This document shows, piece after piece, positions 52,228 to 60,190 of a stretch of DNA of 64,000 nt. Numbering within the stretch: the first letter of the stretch is position 1; each line of letters begins with the position of its first letter. The stretch covers positions 124,001 through 188,000 of the forward strand of contig JACPNQ010000031.1 of the NCBI GenBank assembly GCA_016185425.1. Direction: 5' to 3'. This DNA is from Acidobacteriota bacterium. Its GTDB lineage: Bacteria; Acidobacteriota; Terriglobia; Bryobacterales; Bryobacteraceae. Made by a program: the position numbers and the translations under genes. The notes beneath the pieces were generated by a model. That model was not told the DNA's origin, made no database searches, and saw nothing but the letters and a program-made list of their open reading frames with translations.

Positions 52228-53603
52228 GACGGAGGGAGTTGCTGACACTGCTGCCCGCACTGGCGCAGGGCGCGCCGCCGGTCGTCGTAGGTGGACGGCG
52301 GGAACTTTTTGTCGACGATTATCTGATCGACTGGATGCGCGGCGCGGAATTGCGTCTCGGCACACCGGTCGAAAAGGAGACTGTGCTTCGCATGGACCGG
52401 CCGCACGAAGGGCCGTTCAGCGCCTATTTCACTGTTCTGCGGGACGGCGGAAAGTACCGTCTGTATTATCGCGGCGTGCCGGAAGCCGGGAAGGACGGGC
52501 GGTCATCGGAGACCACGTGCTACGCCGAGTCAACGGATGGCATTCATTTTGAGAAGCCGGCGAACAATATCGTGCTGCAAGGCCAGGCGCCGTTTTCGCA
52601 TAATTTCTGTCCGTTCATCGACAGGAATCCGCGAGGGGGATCTCGGTACAAGGCGATATCGGGAATCGCGTCCAGCGGGCTGAAGGCGTGGGTGTCCGGC
52701 AACGGACTGGCGTGGCGGCCAATGCAGGATGCGCCGGTAATGGCGCCGGCGAAGCTGCCGATGTTCGACTCGCAGAACCTTGCATTTTGGTCCGAAAGCG
52801 AAGAGTGCTACGTCGCCTATGTGCGGCTGTTCCGGGACAAGGTGCGCTCGATCGCGCGGGCGACGAGTAGCGACTTTCTGCGGTGGAGTCCATTCGTTCC
52901 TCTGGATCTTGGCGGAGCGCCCGCCGACCATCTCTACACGAACCAGATTCATCCCTATTTCCGGACGCCCCATATTTATGTGGGCATTGCGGCGCGGTTC
53001 AATCCGGGCCGGCAGGTGTTGTCGGCGGAAGAGGCGCGCGAGACCGGCGTGCATCCGGACTACTTCAAGGACACCAGCGACAGCGTGTTGCTGACGACGC
53101 GCGGCGGCGACCGCGTTTCACGTTACTTTCGTGAATCCTTTCTACGCCCTGGACTCGGGCTCAATCATTGGGTCAGTAGGGACAACTATCCGGCGTTGAA
53201 CATTGTCCCTACCAGCGACGACGAGATGAGCTTCTACGTGAACCGGCACTACGGGCAGCCGACTTCGCATCTGCAGCGGTATGCTCTGCGCACGGATGGG
53301 CTGGCGAGCTTACACGCCGGTTGGCGGGGTGGGGAACTGTTGACGAAACCGCTGGTGTTTTCCGGGAAGGAGCTGGAGTTGAACTTCGCGACAAGCGCGG
53401 CGGGCGGAGTTCGCGTGGAAGTGCTCCAGGCGGATGAGACTGCGATTACGGGACTGGGGCTAGGCGATTGCGTGGAGATGATTGGAGATCGCCTGGCGCG
53501 GATGGTGAAGTGGAAGGGCGCTCTGGCGGAATGGGCGGGTAAACCGGTGCGGCTGCTGTTCTCGGTACGCGACGCCGATGTTTACTCTTTCCGTTTTGTG
53601 TGA
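52224..53603 (+). CDS. Exported five-bladed beta-propeller protein, glycoside hydrolase-like
   Basis: 459 residues from GTG 52224 with a TAT-like signal (RRRELLTLLPALAQG). Repeats such as YFTVLRDGGKYRLYYRGVPE, ETTCYAESTDGIHFEKP and ECYVAYVRLFRDKVRSIARA are typical of GH32/GH43/GH68-like propellers. The C-terminal part is a beta-sandwich (KELELNFATSAAGGVRVEVL). It may act on plant or microbial glycans; catalytic residues cannot be assigned with certainty. It overlaps the AlkD-like gene by 4 bp and ends 12 bp before the PadR operator. Confidence 0.8.
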   Translation: MRRRELLTLLPALAQGAPPVVVGGRRELFVDDYLIDWMRGAELRLGTPVEKETVLRMDRPHEGPFSAYFTVLRDGGKYRLYYRGVPEAGKDGRSSETTCYAESTDGIHFEKPANNIVLQGQAPFSHNFCPFIDRNPRGGSRYKAISGIASSGLKAWVSGNGLAWRPMQDAPVMAPAKLPMFDSQNLAFWSESEECYVAYVRLFRDKVRSIARATSSDFLRWSPFVPLDLGGAPADHLYTNQIHPYFRTPHIYVGIAARFNPGRQVLSAEEARETGVHPDYFKDTSDSVLLTTRGGDRVSRYFRESFLRPGLGLNHWVSRDNYPALNIVPTSDDEMSFYVNRHYGQPTSHLQRYALRTDGLASLHAGWRGGELLTKPLVFSGKELELNFATSAAGGVRVEVLQADETAITGLGLGDCVEMIGDRLARMVKWKGALAEWAGKPVRLLFSVRDADVYSFRFV

Positions 53604-53614
53604 GGGCGCAAAAG

Positions 53615-53633
53615 GTGGTAGATTGTCTACCAC
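53615..53633. promoter_or_regulatory. PadR operator-like inverted repeat abutting the padR start codon
   Basis: GTGGTAGATTGTCTACCAC is a perfect 8-3-8 inverted repeat whose last base is directly followed by the ATG of the PadR-family gene. It occupies the ribosome-binding-site position, so no normal Shine-Dalgarno is possible. Binding of the regulator would block its own transcription, and the message may be leaderless. Confidence 0.75.
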
Positions 53634-53975
53634 ATGCCTCCGCGAGATAAAGTCGACGTTTTGCAAGGCACGTTGGATCTATTGATCCTGCGAACGCTCC
53701 AATGGGGGCCGCAGCACGGGCACGGAATCGGCCAGGTGATTCGCGCCAAGTCGGATGACCTGCTGCAGGTGGAGCACGGGAGTCTGTATCCGGCCCTGCA
53801 CCGCCTGCAGCGAGAGGGTTGGATTCAATCCGAATGGGGCATGACGCCGAATAACCAGCGCGCCAGGTTCTACTGGTTGACCGGTGAGGGGAAGAAACAG
53901 CTTGCCGTGGAGGAATCGCGGTGGAAGCTGTTCGTCAAGGCCGTAGCGCGGCTGACGCGGCCGCGGGAGGAGTAG
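53634..53975 (+). CDS. PadR-family transcriptional regulator
   Basis: 113 residues with the PadR winged helix: VLQGTLDLLILRTLQWGPQH then GHGIGQVI, VEHGSLYPALHRLQREGWIQ, and RARFYWLTGEGKKQLAVEES. The C-terminal helix for dimerisation is short (PadR-s1 type). It lies 6 bp before an ADOP-type permease gene. In acidobacteria these two commonly occur together. Confidence 0.94.
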   Translation: MPPRDKVDVLQGTLDLLILRTLQWGPQHGHGIGQVIRAKSDDLLQVEHGSLYPALHRLQREGWIQSEWGMTPNNQRARFYWLTGEGKKQLAVEESRWKLFVKAVARLTRPREE

Positions 53976-53981
53976 GAATCC

Positions 53982-56603
53982 ATGATGCGCTGGATCCGGC
54001 AGTGGCGTTCGTGGAAACAGGACGAGCGGGACCTCGCCGACGAGATACGGTCCCATCTGGCGATGGAAAAGGCGGAGCAGGAGGCGTTGGGAAGGTCGCC
54101 CGCGGATGCCGGGCGGGCGGCCCGCAGGGCCTTCGGCAACTCCGTGGCCCTGGCGGAAGACGTACGGGAAGCGTGGGGGACGGCGGCGTGGCAGCGGTTG
54201 TGGCAGGATGTCCGGTTCGGCCTGCGGATGTTGCTGCGGACACCGGTCTGGACGCTCGTGATCGGCGGGACGCTGGCGATGGGAATCGGGACGAGCACCG
54301 CGATATTCAGCATGGTCTACTCCGTTCTCTTGCAGCCGCTGCCTTATGCGGAGCCGGCCCGGATCGTCGTGGTCTCGCCGACGGCAACCAAGGACGGCGA
54401 AGGCCGGTTCCGCGCGAGCGCGGCCCTTTGGCGCTACTGGAAGGAGAATCTGACGCAGGTGGAGTTGCTGGCGATGACGCGGCCGGTGGCGAATTTCAAC
54501 TTGACGGGTATCGGGTCGCCGGAGCGGCTGCAAGGGGCGCGGTCGACATTTGAACTGCCGCTGGCATTGGGTGTGCGGCCGATGCTGGGCCGTTACTTCA
54601 CACAGGAGGAACAGCTCGCGGACGCGAAAGTGGCGGTGCTGAGCCACGCATTGTGGAAGCGGAGGTTTGGCGGAGAAGTCGGCGTGGTTGGGACGAAGAT
54701 CTTGCTCAATGGGGAGAGCTACGCGGTGATCGGCGTAATGGGGCCGGAGTTTGCCTATCCGGACGCCACGTTTGAGATGTGGGCGCCGCTCTACACTCCG
54801 CCGGGTGAATTCCGGCATGGAATGAATCACCAGAATTTGACGGTCGGAAGGCTGCGTCCGGGTACCCGTTTGGCGGAAGCGCGGCTCGCGGCATCGGCTC
54901 TCGCTCAGCGGTTGGCGCAGGAGAATCCGGAGAGCTACCGAAGCGGCGACCAATGGATCGGCGGGACGGTGGAGCCGCTCGCCGAAACCTTGACTGACAG
55001 CGTAAGGGGCACACTGGTTGCATTGATGGCGGCAGCCGGGAGCTTGCTTCTTATCGGATGCATGAACCTCTCGGTGCTGCTGATTGCGCGGGCGAGTGGG
55101 CGATCGCGCGAAATGGCGATGCGTATCGCCCTCGGTGCGGAAGGCGGCCGGCTGCGGCGGCAGATGCTGGCGGAGATGCTGCCGTTAGCCATTGTGGGCG
55201 CGGCGTCGGGCGTGCTGCTTGCGTGGTGGTTATTGCAGGCGATGACGCGCTGGATGCAATCTAGCTTGCCGCGAATCGAGAGCGTCGGACTACATGTGCC
55301 GGTGCTCGTGTTCGCTGTCGTGGCTAGCCTGGCGGTTGTGCTCCTCGCATGCTTGCTCCCGGCACGAATGGCGTCGCGTGCCGAACTGAATGACGTGTTG
55401 CAACGAAGTTCGCGCAGCGTAGCTGGCGGGAACGGCGCGCGGGAAATCCTGGTGACAGCGCAGGTGACGCTTGCGGTTGTGCTGGTGTTCGGCGGCGCAC
55501 TGTTGGGGCGGAGCCTGGCGGCGTTGCTGCGAGTGGATCCCGGCTTCGCGCAGGAGAACGTGCTGACGATGCATCTCGCGGTGACGAGAGCGAAGTACCC
55601 GGGCGATCCGCAGGTCGCCGATTACTACGCGCGCATCGTTGCCGCGGTGAAGACCATTCCCGGTGTGCTGGAGGCGGGAGTGGTGAATCGGTTGCCGCTG
55701 TCCGGACTCACGCAGAATGGCGGCGTGGAGTTTGAAGGCCGCGACGGCGGACTGAGCTCCGATTGGCGCGCGGCAACACCGGGGTTTTTCGCGGCGATGG
55801 GGATTCCGTTGCGGCAGGGACGAGGCTTTACCGATGCGGACAGAAGCGGCGCGCCGGCGGTTGGATTGATCGACGAATCGATGGGCAGGAGAGTCTTCGG
55901 GAACGAAAGTCCGATTGGAAAGCGGTTTCGCCGCCAAGCGCCCGGTAATGCGAAACAGGACACGTGGGTGGAGATTGTGGGAGTTGTTGGCCATGTCCTG
56001 ACGGACAACCTTGAGCGCGATCTGCGGCCGCAGGTCTACTGGCCGGAGGCGCAGAGCACGCAGGACCGCGGAGCGTTGGTTATCCGGACGGCGGGGAACC
56101 CCGGTTCTTACACCGCCGCCGTTAGGGAGCAGATTAAATCGATCGATTCGGACCAGCCGGTGTACGAGGTGCGCTCCATGCAGGAGTGGGTGGAACGTAG
56201 CATGCGCTCGCGCAGCCTGACGACGAGCCTTGGCTCTATGTTTGGATTGGCGTCCCTTGTGCTGGCTTGTTTGGGAGTGTACGGCGTCGTCTCCTACACG
56301 GCTGCGCAGCGGCACCGGGAGTTCGGCGTACGGATCGCATTGGGCGCGGATGGCGTCTCAGTGCGGAACCTTGTGCTCCGGCAGGCGGCCCGGCTAAGCC
56401 TGGGCGGCACGGCAATTGGCCTGCTGCTTTGCTGGCCCGTTGGGCGAATGCTGCAGACGATGCTCTTCGGTGTGACGAACCTCGATTTCGTTGCATGGGG
56501 ATTGGCGCCGGGTCTGCTTGTTGCGGCCGCGCTGTTGGCTGCGCTTGGCCCTGCGCGGCGGGCGGCGAAGGCCGATCCCGCGGAGGCGCTGCGTTCGGAG
56601 TAG
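53982..56603 (+). CDS. ADOP-family ABC transporter permease (FtsX/MacB-like duplicated permease)
   Basis: 873 residues. The N-terminal cytoplasmic ADOP domain (DERDLADEIRSHLAMEKAEQ, RRAFGNSVALAEDVREAW) is followed by two MacB periplasmic core plus FtsX permease units. FtsX-type helices occur near 345-440 and at the C-terminus (about 750-860), with RSREMAMRIALGAEGGRLRR and HREFGVRIALGADGVSVRNL as paired signatures. It has no ATPase domain and no ATPase gene is adjacent; a lone ADOP permease is usual for the group. It forms an operon with the PadR regulator. Confidence 0.93.
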   Translation: MMRWIRQWRSWKQDERDLADEIRSHLAMEKAEQEALGRSPADAGRAARRAFGNSVALAEDVREAWGTAAWQRLWQDVRFGLRMLLRTPVWTLVIGGTLAMGIGTSTAIFSMVYSVLLQPLPYAEPARIVVVSPTATKDGEGRFRASAALWRYWKENLTQVELLAMTRPVANFNLTGIGSPERLQGARSTFELPLALGVRPMLGRYFTQEEQLADAKVAVLSHALWKRRFGGEVGVVGTKILLNGESYAVIGVMGPEFAYPDATFEMWAPLYTPPGEFRHGMNHQNLTVGRLRPGTRLAEARLAASALAQRLAQENPESYRSGDQWIGGTVEPLAETLTDSVRGTLVALMAAAGSLLLIGCMNLSVLLIARASGRSREMAMRIALGAEGGRLRRQMLAEMLPLAIVGAASGVLLAWWLLQAMTRWMQSSLPRIESVGLHVPVLVFAVVASLAVVLLACLLPARMASRAELNDVLQRSSRSVAGGNGAREILVTAQVTLAVVLVFGGALLGRSLAALLRVDPGFAQENVLTMHLAVTRAKYPGDPQVADYYARIVAAVKTIPGVLEAGVVNRLPLSGLTQNGGVEFEGRDGGLSSDWRAATPGFFAAMGIPLRQGRGFTDADRSGAPAVGLIDESMGRRVFGNESPIGKRFRRQAPGNAKQDTWVEIVGVVGHVLTDNLERDLRPQVYWPEAQSTQDRGALVIRTAGNPGSYTAAVREQIKSIDSDQPVYEVRSMQEWVERSMRSRSLTTSLGSMFGLASLVLACLGVYGVVSYTAAQRHREFGVRIALGADGVSVRNLVLRQAARLSLGGTAIGLLLCWPVGRMLQTMLFGVTNLDFVAWGLAPGLLVAAALLAALGPARRAAKADPAEALRSE

Positions 56604-57818
56604 CTACGCCTTTAAGGTCGCAATGTGAAGTTGGCGCGTCCAGGTACGTGTGTCGAGCGCGTCGAAGCAGATCTGATGGCCGGTAGATTTCCATCGCGGG
56701 TGGAGGTCACAACGCAGGTCGGTCGACAGGTAGGTCTCTCCCGTCGGAGTCTTCATCGGGAATTCGCCGAGTACAATGCCTTCCTTGCGGCCTAGGTGAT
56801 AAAGCATAAGCCGTTTAGCGGGGATGTTGGGGATATTGCGGTCAGTGACCAGAAGTTGGGGATCGGGGCCGAAACTGCAGTGCCCGTCGGCATCGAGGAA
56901 TTCCGGACCGATCACGGTATACTTCGGCGATGGTTCGTCGTTGAAGAGGACATGGCGAACCCTGGCGTCGAACTTGAACGTCGCCATGATCTCACCCGCG
57001 CCGCGCCAGGCAAAGTGGGAAACCCCTTTGCCGTAAGGGACAACTTCCCGCAGGTCGCCGCCGTCGAGATTCGCGGTGAACATAGCGGAAGTAAGCGCAC
57101 CGTTCTCGATAGTGCGGGCGAGGAAGAACATGCGCGTGCTGGCGGGGTTGATGACGGTGTGCTGGATGAAGAGGGCCTTCTCTTTTAACCCCGGATGGCC
57201 CGGAGCGAGATAGTCGTAGATCTGTTGGAGCGACACCGCCAGTTTCGACTTGCCGCTATCAAGATCGAGGATGTGGACGCCGTCGTTCGACGGATGATTG
57301 TCGTTGGGATTGGGATCCTTCGCGGCCGCATAGCCGACGACCGGACGCAGGCGGGCGAGCCGGCCATACGTGACGCAGCTTGCATACCGGCCGTTCGGCG
57401 CGACGCTCTCAATTGCGCGAGCGTAGGTGCGGCGTTTGCCGCTGCCAAGATGGAGCGCGGCGGAGATGATTTCGCCGGATACGGCGTCGTTAAACAGAAT
57501 GGTGGCCGGGTCGTTGGGCGACCAGTTGAGCATGCAGCCTTGCTGCAGGTTCCAGGCGCGCGTTTCGGTAATGCGGCGAGTGGCGCCGGATTGCGGATTC
57601 ACCTCGACGATGTCCGCCGTCTCGTTCGGACGCGGCATGCGGTTCTGGAACGTCGATTCGACGCAGATCATCTTGTCGCCGGCGCGATTCCAAGGCGACA
57701 CCGCATAGTAGCCGAAGAAGTGGTGGCTGGGGCCGGCGGTCAGTGTGCGGATATCGGCTCGAGGAGCCGCGGCGAGGCTGGCGGCGGTCAGGAGCCAGTG
57801 GCGGCGCGAGCGATTCAT
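56604..57818 (-). CDS. Exported PD40-like beta-propeller protein
   Basis: 404 residues with a TAT-like signal (NRSRRHWLLTAASLAAAP) and WD40/PD40-type repeats: GDKMICVESTFQNRMPRPNE, NWSPNDPATILFNDAVSGEI and PRWKSTGHQICFDALDTRTW. The pattern resembles oligogalacturonate-lyase-like propellers but the active-site residues cannot be confirmed. ATG 57818 overlaps the DUF1080 stop by 4 bp. It is the last gene of a three-gene operon that ends immediately after the convergent ADOP gene. Confidence 0.8.
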   Translation of the reverse strand: MNRSRRHWLLTAASLAAAPRADIRTLTAGPSHHFFGYYAVSPWNRAGDKMICVESTFQNRMPRPNETADIVEVNPQSGATRRITETRAWNLQQGCMLNWSPNDPATILFNDAVSGEIISAALHLGSGKRRTYARAIESVAPNGRYASCVTYGRLARLRPVVGYAAAKDPNPNDNHPSNDGVHILDLDSGKSKLAVSLQQIYDYLAPGHPGLKEKALFIQHTVINPASTRMFFLARTIENGALTSAMFTANLDGGDLREVVPYGKGVSHFAWRGAGEIMATFKFDARVRHVLFNDEPSPKYTVIGPEFLDADGHCSFGPDPQLLVTDRNIPNIPAKRLMLYHLGRKEGIVLGEFPMKTPTGETYLSTDLRCDLHPRWKSTGHQICFDALDTRTWTRQLHIATLKA

Positions 57819-58429
57819 TCTTTGACGCTGACTTCCTTGAAGTAGACGATGGAATTGGCGTCGTGATTCTGCAACCCGATGTAGCCCTTGTTGGCGCGCG
57901 GACCGCGAATTGGCTCGTACCACTGCTTGCGCTCGGGAACGGCTTGGCCTTCTTTGTATTCGTTGACCAGCTTGCCGTTCAGCTTGACGCGAGTCACGTC
58001 GCCCTTGAGCTCGATTTCGAGGGTGTTCCATTCGCCCGTCGGCTTCTGATTGCGTGCGCTGACTTTGCTGATGGAGTAGATTGCTCCGGTGCAGTGCCAG
58101 TCGTCGCCGCTCGAATCAATTTGCACCTCATACCCGTTATGCACGCCATACCAGGCATCTTTCGGTTTGTCGGGCATGCGAATCACAACGCCGGAGTTGC
58201 CGCGCTCCCCGGTGGTCTTGAAGACGATACGGACTGTAGTGTCGCTGAACGACGCGGGCTCATAGTAGAGCAGGCCCATACCGCCGCCGGTTTTGAGCAT
58301 GCCGTCTTCCGTTGTAAACCCAGGCCAGCCGACCTGCTTCCAGCCGGTCATGTCTTTGCCGTTGAACAGCGGCTTCCAACCGGCGAAGGCGGCGGGAGTC
58401 AAAAGGGCGAGAAGCAGGAGGGTTCTCAT
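57815..58429 (-). CDS. Secreted DUF1080 (3-keto-disaccharide hydrolase-like) protein
   Basis: 204 residues: signal peptide (1-16), then the DUF1080 beta-sandwich beginning GWKPLFNGKDMTGWKQVGWP and containing SGVVIRMPDKP, GYEVQIDSSG, NTLEIELKGD and GYIGLQNHD. Family members act on or bind sugars outside the cell. Gene overlaps the downstream propeller gene by 4 bp and follows the small secreted protein gene by 6 bp. Confidence 0.9.
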   Translation of the reverse strand: MRTLLLLALLTPAAFAGWKPLFNGKDMTGWKQVGWPGFTTEDGMLKTGGGMGLLYYEPASFSDTTVRIVFKTTGERGNSGVVIRMPDKPKDAWYGVHNGYEVQIDSSGDDWHCTGAIYSISKVSARNQKPTGEWNTLEIELKGDVTRVKLNGKLVNEYKEGQAVPERKQWYEPIRGPRANKGYIGLQNHDANSIVYFKEVSVKE

Positions 58430-58435
58430 GGTGTG

Positions 58436-58822
58436 CTACTGTTTCTTGGCTTCGAACGGGCGCGGCTGGCCGCCCTCGCGTTCGGCGGTGCCTTTAAGCA
58501 TGCCGCCTTCCACCGTACCGCTGTAGCTCATCTTAAAGTCACCGTTCGGAGTGGACATCGTAGTGGTGAAGGAGAATTTGTTACCGTCCAGCTTGCCGTC
58601 CTTGATGTCAACGCTGGGCGGCTCCATGTCGCCGAATTTCAAGTTGAGCTTGCCTGTGAGCTTGTCGCCCTCGGCCTTAAGCTCGAACGTCTGGACAATG
58701 GTCGTCGACTGTCCGTCGCGCTCCACTTTACGTTCGGAAACCCACTTGCCGTCGATGGGGCCGGCGAGGGCGGAGGCGGCGAGCAACAGGGAACTCGCGG
58801 CGAGTGAGAAGAAACGATTCAT
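58436..58822 (-). CDS. Small secreted beta-rich protein
   Basis: 128 residues with a signal peptide (1-20) and a predicted lipocalin-like/beta-sandwich fold (GKWVSERKVERDGQSTTIVQ, KLTGKLNLKFGDMEPPSVDI, FSFTTTMSTPNGDFKMSYSG). No catalytic motif is evident. AGGAG lies upstream of the ATG. It is the first gene of the operon with DUF1080 and the propeller protein. Confidence 0.82.
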   Translation of the reverse strand: MNRFFSLAASSLLLAASALAGPIDGKWVSERKVERDGQSTTIVQTFELKAEGDKLTGKLNLKFGDMEPPSVDIKDGKLDGNKFSFTTTMSTPNGDFKMSYSGTVEGGMLKGTAEREGGQPRPFEAKKQ

Positions 58823-58894
58823 GACTGCTCCTGGGCGGGACGAATCGGTGGTTGTGTCCCGACAGAGGGGAGTATAGCGAATTGAGAGTCGGCT

Positions 58895-60181
58895 CTAAAC
58901 AAACTCGAGCGGGTGGCCATTAGCGCCGATCTTGATCGGCCGGCCCGTGTTGGAAATATACTCCTTCTGATAATCGATCCCCAGCTTCCTATAGAGTGTC
59001 GCGAGGAGGTCGGGAATCTGAACGGGGCTGTCCTTCACAAATGCCGCGTTTTTGTCCGACTCGCCCCAGACACGGCCTCCATGCACTCCTCCTCCGGCCA
59101 TAACGAGAGTGAACGCATTTGGCCAATGATCCCGTCCCGTATTGCCGTTGATTTCCGGCGTCCTGCCAAACTCGCCTGTGACGAGAATGAGCGTGCTGTC
59201 CAACATGCCGCGCTGTTCGAGGTCTTCGAGCAGTGCTGAAAAGGAACGGTCGAAATCGGGCAGATAATCGGTTGAAAGCTGCTGAAAGATGCGGCCGTGG
59301 TGATCCCAAGCCCCGACGCCGCGGGAAACGGTGACAAAGCGAACCCCGGACTCGACCAGGCGGCGCGCGAGTAGGCAGCCTTGTCCGAAGGACGTTCGTC
59401 CATAGCGTTCCCGCATAGGTTCGGGCTCATCTTCTATTTTGAATGTCTTCTTCGCCTTATCGGAACGGATCAGGTCGAACGCGTTTTGATAATACGAATC
59501 CAGGTTCTCCGCGATGCCGGTTTTGTCCATCGCGCGGAATTTCTGATCGATCAGGGAGAGCAGTCCGCGGCGATGATCCACTCGCGCCCAATCGATGCCC
59601 ATCGGGAGCTCTAAGTCCTGAACCTTGTAGTTTTCCTGGTTCGGATTGCCGGCGGCGAACGGATTGTAACGGGAGCCCAGGAAGCCCGCGCGGTCCCAGT
59701 TTCCCGCAGGGCCGGGTATGCTCACCGCGGGCGGCAGTTCCGCTCCCTTCGGCGTTTCGCGAGCAATAACGGCCGGCAGAGAGGGGCACTGCAGGGTGGG
59801 TAATGGATGGTGGCCGGTCATGACAAACGTCATCGCCTGCCCGTGGTCGGCTATCTTGTGATTCATCGAGCGGACAATGAGCAGTTTGTCCGTAAGCTTT
59901 GCAAGCCGCGGCATGTGCTCGCAGATGTGCGTTCCCGGAATACTTGTCGGAATCTCTTTAAACGGGCTCCGAAACTTGGAGTCAGCGTTCGGTTTCATGT
60001 CGAAGGTATCCAACTGGCTCATTCCGCCCGCCAGCCAAAGATGAATGACAGAAAGCTCGCGTTTCGGATTCTGCGCTGCCGGCGCTTCCGCGCGGAGCTG
60101 CAGCGCCGTTCCCCACGGGAGGCTGCCGAATGCATTTATCGAACCGATGCGAAGGAAAGCGCGGCGATCGAAGGAAACCAT
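58895..60181 (-). CDS. DUF1501 exported sulfatase-like protein (TAT)
   Basis: 428 residues with a twin-arginine-like signal (SFDRRAFLRIGSINAFGSLP) and DUF1501 features: HLWLAGGMSQLDTFDMKPNA, MNHKIADHGQAMTFVMTGHH, RGVGAWDHHGRIFQQLSTDY and LVTGEFGRTPEINGNTGRDH. The family adopts an alkaline-phosphatase-like fold. It follows a DUF1549/DUF1553 gene by 9 bp; the two families pair widely in planctomycetes, verrucomicrobia and acidobacteria. Confidence 0.93.
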   Translation of the reverse strand: MVSFDRRAFLRIGSINAFGSLPWGTALQLRAEAPAAQNPKRELSVIHLWLAGGMSQLDTFDMKPNADSKFRSPFKEIPTSIPGTHICEHMPRLAKLTDKLLIVRSMNHKIADHGQAMTFVMTGHHPLPTLQCPSLPAVIARETPKGAELPPAVSIPGPAGNWDRAGFLGSRYNPFAAGNPNQENYKVQDLELPMGIDWARVDHRRGLLSLIDQKFRAMDKTGIAENLDSYYQNAFDLIRSDKAKKTFKIEDEPEPMRERYGRTSFGQGCLLARRLVESGVRFVTVSRGVGAWDHHGRIFQQLSTDYLPDFDRSFSALLEDLEQRGMLDSTLILVTGEFGRTPEINGNTGRDHWPNAFTLVMAGGGVHGGRVWGESDKNAAFVKDSPVQIPDLLATLYRKLGIDYQKEYISNTGRPIKIGANGHPLEFV

Positions 60182-60190
60182 ATGCGAACC

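Noticed and set aside
53679-54953. Minus-strand open frame opposite padR and the ADOP permease
   Set aside because: Arg/Pro/His-rich shadow translation; both overlapping plus-strand genes have clear families.
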